Origin: Mytilus trossulus
Lineage: Eukaryota; Mollusca; Bivalvia; Mytilida; Mytilidae
Direction of reading: 5' to 3'
DNA: 64,000 nucleotides
Assembly (NCBI RefSeq): GCF_036588685.1
Contig: NC_086386.1
Span: forward strand, 1,352,710 to 1,416,709
Position 1 is the stretch's first letter. The number at the start of each line of letters is the position of its first letter. The position numbers and the translations under genes are program-made. The notes below the pieces were generated by a model. That model saw only the letters and a program-made list of their open reading frames with translations. It was not told where the DNA came from and made no database searches. This document shows positions 55,201 through 64,000 of the stretch, piece by piece.

Positions 55201-58080
55201 AGACTAACATGCCATGCAATGATTCTATTTTTTTGTTTTTTTAAATATGCAGCATCAGACTTTATTACCCAATGATGATTCTTGTTAATACTATGATTTC
55301 TCCTCATGAGAACAAGATGTGTTAACTCTGGTCAATACAGTTAATCTCCTATAAACAGGACAACAGATTGTGAAAATTGATTGCATTATTGTTTTTGTTT
55401 TGACATGTTATTGAGTTTTGTTTTGACCTGTGTACAAGTTTTGATGTGTGGCTTTACTTGTTATTATTGTTATTTCAGTTGTTAATGTGTGTAATATATA
55501 TATATTGTTTGTAAATACACTTAAATTGTATAATTATCATCTATAAGATTTGAAAACTATTTAGATAGAAAAATATATGAAATAAAAGTTCAAAGTATAA
55601 ATGAATGAATTGATAAGGTAAATAAAAAATTGAAAGAAAAAAGATTTTTTAACCAAATTGTTTTTTTTAATTGTTATAAATCATAGATGCTGAACAAGCT
55701 ACTTGATTAAGCCTTAAAATTATTAATCATTCCAGTCACAAATTACAGAACTAGTGAGTTCCCATTTGATTATGTTTAAATCAAACTTTTGGTTGTATCT
55801 GAGGTGCTCAAACAGTTGTAATTATAAATAGTTTCAAAATTAGAACTTTAGAATATTGAATCAACTTTACTAAATTCTAATTAAGATTTTCACGCTCACA
55901 TGACATTAAATTACAACATTGAAATTGTGTTTTTCCAATGTTATTGTATTAATATAAAAACATCTTCATTCATAACCTATGGCAATTTTTTTCCCTCAGT
56001 TATCTCCTCGATTATTAATGGGACATGAAATAAGTTAATTATCATTATTGTCTTGTCTCTAATAGTTGTCGCAATTTAAAATCTTTTTCAACCTGTGATT
56101 ATGTGCATAATTGTGAGTTATTTCAATCAGTGTACAGCATTATTTAAGTATTTAATCTGAATGAATGAATTTTATATTAAACAGAATGTATCTCATGTTG
56201 TCCTGTTTTACTAGAAACATTAAGTATATGTAGAAATTATTTTGCCTAAAGCAAGAGCCCTACATTTTAAAACGTTTTTTATTGAGCTATTTTATAATGA
56301 TATTTCCATTCTATTCTTTTAAAGTAATTCCAATCTATTCTACTAAAGTCTAATCAGTCTATTATTGAAAGGTAATTATGTCTATTAATAGTTTTGGGGA
56401 AATTGTTTTGTGATAAACAAGGAGCTATGAATAAACTGAAGATATTTTAGTCTCACTTTTCCAAAAAATAAATAAATACTTTTTAATTTATTGCATCTGA
56501 AGCACTTTTCTGGATTACCCTTCATCAGCAAAACTGAAAATCATTAAGTCAGGAATGTAAATATACTTAAAGCGCTGCATGAATCTTCCAAAATCTTCTT
56601 TGTCAACTCTACCTAAGGGAAATGGAACTTTGTATATAATTTATAAAGGATATTGTCAAAGTATTTTCTGTAATAAATTCCCCCTTTTGAAGACATTTTT
56701 GATCAGGACGATCAATCTGTAAAAATATTTTCTTATATTATTGCACTATATTAACTTTCATTCCAATTTTCTTCCTGTCATTTGACTGCTGTCGGGAATC
56801 AAGAGGTCATGTTCTGCCATTAATGTATTTTAATTGGTTCTATTTCTGTGAAATAACATATATGAGTAATTGATAAAAAATGCAATTCTAACATTTATAC
56901 ATGATGAAAAAGCAGCATAAAATGAGTAAAAACTTATGTAAGACTATTTTAAGTGCAAAAGGAGTAAATTTATTTATTGAATAAATCTGTAATGGCAAGA
57001 TTACATTTTCATTTCCCGATTTTTTTTGTATATACTTATTTTGAATTGAAGTGAATGTATAGATTGATTTGAATGGTTATATTTCCTATTTATAATTAAT
57101 TATCGTAAAGGTCAGTTAGGCATTACATGACCTCTGACCTGCAGGTGCTTTAACTTGTGACCTCTGTTATATAATTATATATATATTATAATATTGATAC
57201 ATTTTTGGATGGGACTATCCATTTCATTTTTTTCTGTTTTTGCTTATCATTGCATTTTTCGTAGCAGTAGTTTCTCATGCAATAAAAACAAAAAAATGTC
57301 AAAAACAGAAAAAGAAGTGTTTTTGTTTTATTGATCAGGACAAAGCTTTCTAGTTGGCCCATAAGAATTAGGCCTTTAGTTCTTGCTGAACAGCTTGTTG
57401 AAGATATTTCTGGGTTAAATTTGGCAGGGATTGTGAGATTGACTATTTTTGATTTGCCTCAGAATGGAACATTTTCACCTTAGATTAGAATGAGATGTTA
57501 ATCTGGCAAAGAGAGCTTTCTGTATTTTCTGTATAAAGCTTCATATATCATAAGGCTTAAATATATTTTTGGTATTCAGATCCCTTTTGGTCTGAAGTTT
57601 CTGAGTGGAATATTTTCATTGTCTTGGACTTTATTTTTATGGCTCAACTGTTATTTATCCCTTGCATTTTTCAGTTTCAAGTAATAAACGATCATATTTG
57701 GTTTAAAGAATCATTGGAAGATGTTTCTATTGGTTAGACTTGCTTCACCTTATCAAGACGTCATTTCATGGTGCGTTGAGCAGCAGTAGGATCTTAATTA
57801 GTTGGGTTTCTTAGATTCTATAACTAAAAGGTCCACTATATTTGGTGTAGATAATTATTGAACAGTGTACATACAGGATTATATAATTTTCATGGCTCAT
57901 TGGTCAATTTGGAGCTTTCAAAATTACGTCCTAACTTCGATACCTATACCCTAACCAAGAAATGATAATTTCTCATAAAGGGGGTATTACAGATGGCTTT
58001 GAAGTACGAAATCATTGGACCATAAACCTTCAAGATGGAAATCATACTCCCTAGTTCATTATGATGTCATGTATTACTGA
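55201..58080. other. Intergenic stretch downstream of LARP1
   Basis: No gene or clear element recognised; AT-rich with scattered AATAAA hexamers. Confidence 0.5.
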
Positions 58081-58084
58081 ATGA

Positions 58085-58280
58085 TGACAACGTTAGTTTT
58101 CTCTTTTGAATTGTTTTACATTGTCTTATCGGGGCCTTTTATAGCTGACTATATGCGGTATGGGCCTTGCTCATTGTTGAAGGCCGTACAGTGACCTATA
58201 ATTGTTAAGGTATGTGTCATTTTGGTCTTTTGTGGATAGTTGTCTCATTGGCAATCATACCACATCTTCTTTTTTATATG
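58085..58280 (+). repeat. Dispersed repeat family B (full-length form)
   Basis: AGTTTTCTCTTTTGAATTGT, TATAGCTGACTATATGCGGT, GAAGGCCGTACAGTGACC, TTGTCTCATTGGCAATCATA. Confidence 0.87.
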
Positions 58281-58859
58281 TTTATTGAGACCATACCACC
58301 TTGTCCATTGTGATGTCATATCCAGTATAATTGTAAGATGAATAACAATCATCGGACCATCAACTATAGATTTAACTACAGGATGAACGTATTTTGAAGA
58401 CGTATCCAGTCGGTTGAAAATGTGTTATTATGCAGGTTTATGAGTTGAAAACTTGTATTCTTGTACAATAAGACATTTGGAACATACTGAAGTACTTCTG
58501 GATAGGGACTGTCCAAATATTTTTTCGATTATTAATAGCTTTAGAATCAAATAATTAGAAAAAAAAAATTAAATCTTATCGACTGAAATAAATTTAATCT
58601 TATCGACTGAAATCTTGCCAATGAGCAATATACTATTAAACAAATATAATATAAAGAATTTATTTAAGCAAGCATATAAACTTAGTTTATTTGCTACTTG
58701 CTACCAAACTCTTAAATGAATTGTAGATACTCATTTACTGCATTAAAAGAGAAATAATTGACAAAGCAGTTGATGACATTTTATCTGCCAACATCATCCA
58801 GAAATTATGACCAACTTTGAGTTCTCCAGTTTAAAATGAAGATGCAAAGGATTAGTATA

Positions 58860-59600
58860 AGACTTTGTGTCGACTTTCGTAAATGTAACCAAACAACTAC
58901 GAAAAGTGTAAAGCCTTTACTATAAATGACATAATTTATTATTTAATTTTGAGAAAGTTCCTTTAACATAAAGAATGTGTATTATCAAATCATAATGGAC
59001 GATAAAATAAAAAGAAGTGGCCCAAAAGACTTGACCTCTAAAAAATTTAAACAAACACTACATAAAATTGAGAGCAGTTTTACTTATTTACTGTGATATA
59101 TTAAATAATCTATGAAAAGCTTGTTAACTGCCAAATCATAATGGATGAGTAGATAAAATGTGTTGACCCAAAAGACTATGTGTTGACTTCTAAGACAAAG
59201 CAGACTGCGAAAAATGTTTAGCCTTGACCATATAAAATATGATATATTAACCAATTTATAGATAGCTAGTTACATAGGTTCATGTAACATGACAAGTGGA
59301 TATATAAAAAGAATTCACTGAAGACTTTGTGTTGACTTCTGAAACTGTGAGCAAACAACTACATATATATATATATATATAGTCATGAACATATGAAATA
59401 AGATATATTAATCAATTTATAGAAATCTCTTTACTTAAGTACCTGTGACATGAAGAGTGGGTATTGTCAAATCACAATGGGCAAGTTTTAGTTGACCCAA
59501 GACTTTGTGTTGACTTTCGAAAATGTAGGCAAAAAACTACAGCAAATGTATAGCCTTTACCATATAAAGATGATATATCAAGAAATAGTTTAGGTGATGT
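58860..59600. repeat. Diverged ~150-bp tandem repeat, about five copies
   Basis: GACTTTGTGTTGACTT-like motifs recur near 58861, 59025, 59174, 59322 and 59501, each followed by AACTAC, TAGCCTTTACCATATAAA and GATATATTAA motifs. Confidence 0.75.
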
Positions 59601-61499
59601 ATTACTTGGTAGTATGTGCATCCCAATTATTCATTAAAGACAAGGGAATGTTACACAATAACCTGACCACACAGTAAACAACCGACATTTTGAGAACAAC
59701 TAAGCTTGAACACACCAGTAAGTCTAGAAAATTTGTGAATGAAATGGAGTCTCTAGTCATACATTTTTGTATTTCTGCAATAAAATAAAATAAATACCTT
59801 TACCAAATAAAGGAATTGATCATGCATTGTCTCATAACTTGAAAAAGATTGACAAATGTTTGTCATAGGGGGGATAATTCCTCAGTTGTTAAAATATCAC
59901 TCTGATTCAAACATAAAAATCTCCAAAACTTACATTCAAGATGTTTGATTTCTAAAGCTAGAATGACAACATATTTAACAAACACTTGACATTCCCATGG
60001 GAACCAACTATGCTCATCTTCTTGTCGAATTAATAATTTATTAATATAAGGCTGATCATACATGAATTTCTTAGGAGGAATGAAAAGAAGCTAGAATTAT
60101 CCTCTAACTGCACATTCCGATATATAGAAATACAACTAAATACGAATTTGGAAAAAAGAAAACAACGGATACAGTAAAGTCTCTTATCTCGACTTAACTA
60201 TATCTAGAAATTAACAATGAAGGTCAGTTGAGAACACAAAATTAGGACAAAAGAGATGATTACGGCTTTCCAAGTGAGAACTTTCTAATAAAATAATGAC
60301 TGCAAAAGTTCCTGTTTTTATAGTATTAAACCATGAGTTCCATTGAAGGAATGCAAAATTGAAATCACCACTGAAAAATTAATAGAAGACATGACCACTT
60401 TGTTAACTGTTATGGAATATCTGCTTCACAAATGGCGACAGATATATTTTAATTCTCACTATCCCAGTCCTGTTTCCTTTCCTCATATGTGACCTAATAA
60501 ACTACATGAGACACAAGACGGATGGACATGTGAAGCAGGATCTGCTCACATTTCCTAAGCACCCGAGATCACTCCGTTTAGTTTGGTTCGTGTTCAGTCT
60601 TTAGTGTCCTATCTTGTGTACAGTTGTTGATATTTTGCCATATCTATTTCAGTTTAGATTTCACCTTTTTTTGGAGTTTGAATATCCCGTTGGTATCTTT
60701 CACATTTTTTTTCTCAATATGGAAAATACAATCGATGTGCATATTTTAATGGCTTAGGGAAGTTCTCTCCAAATGATCACAATAGGAACAATTAGGAATA
60801 GAAAGTAAGAGGAGTACAATATCCTATTAACTGGACTAACATTTAGCTGAATCATTCTAAGAACTATGCCTTCAATTTATTTCAAATATACATATCTACT
60901 GTCCTTGCTACTAGTATATAAAACATATGGTAATTTTAAAAATATCAAGCCTGTTTGTACTATTCAATCATTAGTTATAGGACTTGGTTGTTCACTTCTA
61001 TAAAATTGTTGTATTAACCCTGCCGTCCTACCAATCTCATCAAGGCTACGACAACAGATAACAAAACTTGTCTATGCACTTTCATAGATCTACAATCTGT
61101 CAATACCTGTATCTTGGTATTGCACAAGGTCATGCTTTTTCTCAGACTCTTTAGACGTCTATACACGAAATCCATTGGATGTTGGATGTGTACTGATTGC
61201 TATTCAAGTCTTAGATGCATGACCTTTTTTTTTTTTAAATTAGTTGTTATTAATTGGCATTGAACTAGTAACAAGCCAAGTCCACTCTGTGTTTTTGTTA
61301 GATGTATTTCTATTTGCATTCTGGTGAGTTCAGCCTTTTTCAAATGATTTTTTTAGTTCTTTCTTATGATGTACTGTAAAACCCTGCTAACATGTTTTAC
61401 CCATCCACATTATGTTTGCATGTGCCTGTCCCAAGTCAGGAGCCTGTAAATCAGTGATTGTCATTTGTTGCTGTGTTACAAATTTATTTTTTGGTCATT
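59601..61499. other. Intergenic stretch, nothing recognised
   Basis: AT-rich; no conserved protein in any frame and no clear repeat family. Confidence 0.5.
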
Positions 61500-61617
61500 T
61501 TTTGTACCTTATTTTTCTTGTTTGAAGGCCGTACTGTGACCTAGTAGTTCCGTGTCATTTTAGTATCTGGTCAAGAGTTGTGTCATTGGCAATAATACCA
61601 CATCTCCTTTTTTATAA
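61500..61617 (+). repeat. Dispersed repeat family B (partial)
   Basis: TTGTTTGAAGGCCGTACTGT, TCAAGAGTTGTGTCATTGGC and CCACATCTCCTTTTTTAT. Confidence 0.75.
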
Positions 61618-61619
61618 TT

Positions 61620-63230
61620 ATGAAAATAAAACAGTTTTTTAAAAGTACCGGTTACAAGAGCGCATTTATTCGTAATGCATTTTCCATAGGGTACCACTAG
61701 TGTTCTGTCTTTTTTCCCTCGAAGACTACACAAACTAGGGGAAATGGGTAGCAGTTCCTGTTACTAGAAATGCCAGTGTTGCATTACAACTAAAAAAATA
61801 TATAGGGTCATGCAGTTCAAATTGACTTAAAATGCAGTTGAAAAAGAATGTCTACTTTTTTCGCTTAATGAAAAAGGCATATTTTTAATGGGTCCGACGT
61901 ACAGGAATGGAAGATATTTTCTACACTTCGTAAAATGTGAATATGATTTTCGGCAATTTTTAAATTTAATTGGATAAGCTTTCGATTAAATATAATTCCA
62001 ATCCTGTATCAACCAATCAGAAGCCATATAGGATTCTATTCTGAGTACCATCTTGGGGTAAAAAAACGTGCTGGTAAAATGTAAACAAATAATTGCACTC
62101 TTGTAACCTACCGGGGTATAGGATCTATAGAACATTAATCTGCCATTCCACTTACATTCAAACACAAAACAAAAGATAATGATCGACATCACAGCTTGGC
62201 TTTATTATCAGCAGGAAAACAAAATAAATAAATATTTACAAATGGGAATACTGTCAACAATATTGTCTCTAAAAATAGATACCTTGTGACCTATCAAGAA
62301 TGTCAAATATTCAATTAGTGCTTAAAAAATTAATAAAAAAAAGAAAAGAAATACTTTTCCTTAAAATAATGTAAATTGTGATCTATAAACATTATAAAAT
62401 AGAATAAATTTAATAAAAATATAAGAAATTAATGAGGGTTGGAATGGGGTACCCCAACACAACAATCTAGTTAACATTTGGATGAAATAAATGTTACTGG
62501 TAAATGTTTTAAATAAAGAAACATTTTTTATGCTTATTTGATGCTAACACTGATAATGAAAGGGATATACAATGCCATCCCTACCCTCATTAACAGCTCT
62601 CTTCAGCAGTAAAGTCTTACAACTATAAATGTACCTAATATATTAACTTTGTCAACATAACACTTATAAAATCTACATGGTCTTTAACAAAGTCATAACA
62701 ATATAACAGCAGTAACAATTGCAGATTATTTTACAAAACACCTTGAAATATCACAAATAAAATTATCTAAAATATAAACATGGAAAAATATTATCTCCCT
62801 TTATATCACAGATGATCAACAATAATGTATAATGAGACAAATAAAATAGTATATATATCTTAACAAAATAGAAAAGGAAAAAAATAATGAAAAAGGGGAA
62901 GGTAGGTCAAGCCAAATTGATACAGGATAAAAGGGATACGGTGATACTATTTATCTATAAAATGGATAAATTTACATTTATCCCTGCTATTGCACATATG
63001 ACAAGCTTTTTTTCAATGTAATATACACTTTAAACAAGTCATTCAATTTTACAGGGAACATTCAATAATTATTGTCATGGTATAAACCAAAAAGTAGTAC
63101 ATGTATTGTTAACCAACTGTTATGCACATTTTCTTATAATTTTCTGATACTTTTGGACTTTTTGTGGGTACTACTGCCTTAAGCTCCTTAACCTTACTGT
63201 GTTTTGTTTATAAAATGTATTCCTTACTCT
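61620..63230. other. Intergenic stretch; possible 3' end of a minus-strand transcript
   Basis: No coding sequence found. Reverse-complement AATAAA hexamers occur near 62200, which would suit a gene to the right on the minus strand, but nothing confirms it. Confidence 0.3.
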
Positions 63231-63260
63231 TATTCGTGAGAAAACAGATAGGTAACTTAT

Positions 63261-63716
63261 GAGATTTAGTCTAACTAGACTCATAAATAAATGAGATTTA
63301 GTCTAACCAGACTCATAAATAAATGAGATTTAGTCTAACTAGACTCATAAATAAATGAGATTTAGTCTAACTAGACTCATAAATAAATGAGATTTAGTCT
63401 AACCAGACTCATAAATAAATGAGATTTAGTCTAACTAGACTCATAAATAAATGAGATTTAGTCTTACTAGACTCAAATAACTTATGAGATTTAGTCTAAC
63501 TAGACTCATATTACTTATGAGATTTAGTCTAACTAGACTCATATAACTTATGAGATTTAGTCTAACTAGACTCATAAATAAATGAGATTTAGTCTAACTA
63601 GACTCATATAACTTATGAGATTTAGTCTAACTAGACTCAAATTACTTATGAGATTTAGTCTAACTAGACTCATATAACTTATGAGATTTAGTCTAACTAG
63701 ACTCATAAATAAATGA
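63261..63716. repeat. 14-copy 31-34 bp tandem repeat with a hairpin core
   Basis: GAGATTTAGTCTAACTAGAC begins 14 times between 63261 and 63683. Each unit holds AGTCT-AACT-AGACT, a short inverted repeat. Two spacer types alternate (TCATAAATAAAT and TCATATAACTTAT). Confidence 0.95.
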
Positions 63717-64000
63717 ACAATCTAAACATGTAAACTTTGGAAAATCAAGCTTACTAAAACAAATAATCATATTATAAATTCTATAAATAGTTATGATATT
63801 TAACAATGAAGTATGCACACCTCAAATCAAGGTACCTTTCAATTTAAATCCTTCTTATATCCTGTCCAGTACTTTTAGCTCTGCTTTATTTCTAACTTTC
63901 TGATTACAGTCAAAAGATTATTTCTCCTCACCAACCTGCATTTTAATTAAAACAAATAATAAAATGGACCAGGAAATCCACATTGTTAAAAAAATTACAT

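Noticed and set aside
61986..62192. Minus-strand open frame of 68 codons
   Set aside because: No recognisable family and no splice or context support; chance open frame.
63261..63716. CRISPR-like array
   Set aside because: Unit of 31-34 bp with no unique spacers; a plain tandem repeat.

Overview
The window looks like nuclear DNA of a bivalve mollusc, most likely a mussel (Mytilidae). It is AT-rich, has spliced genes with GT-AG introns, and carries many copies of short dispersed repeats of the kind common in mussel genomes. The species assignment is inference; no database was searched.

Three protein genes can be supported. (1) The 5' part of a RAD6/UBE2A-type ubiquitin-conjugating enzyme lies on the minus strand (coding exons 3538-3495, 3378-3298, 1521-1406); its remaining exons, with the catalytic Cys, must lie beyond the left edge. 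(2) TXNDC9 (phosducin-like, thioredoxin fold) is complete in one coding exon, 12747-13421, plus strand. (3) LARP1, the La-related mRNA-binding protein, is complete on the plus strand: 20 coding exons from 22149 to 53117. All splice phases agree and the predicted protein has 1296 residues, with La motif, DM15 cap-binding region and a long Ser/Lys-rich tail. The three genes belong to unrelated housekeeping pathways (ubiquitination, chaperonin-assisted folding, translation control) and there is no sign they work together.

The rest is repeat-rich. From left to right: dispersed repeats and a long-TIR MITE (2072-2881); a 1.09-kb tandem duplication holding TGCCGAT-core arrays and a perfect-arm hairpin (9999-12074); a 43-copy, 80-bp minisatellite with no net length change (about 14925-18365); a 1.77-kb TIR element (18432-20202) and a diverged segmental duplication (20543-21500) in front of LARP1; LARP1 introns with a CAGGG-ended element (29574-31522), a 2-kb composite repeat (34053-36010), a palindromic element (36160-36588) and a Tigger-like mariner MITE (46739-47754). 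Downstream of LARP1 are a minisatellite repeating a poly(A)-signal-like hexamer (54730-55200), a diverged 150-bp array (58860-59600) and a 14-copy 32-bp array (63261-63716).

The most notable observation is a recurring structure. At five coding exons (UBE2A exon 3; LARP1 exons 8, 9, 16 and 17) a short piece spanning an exon-intron boundary, including the splice site, has been copied next to itself. Two cases are near-identical four-copy arrays (65 and 85 bp); three are older, diverged copies. The extra splice sites would give frameshifted or prematurely stopped mRNAs if used. I do not know a named system that explains this.
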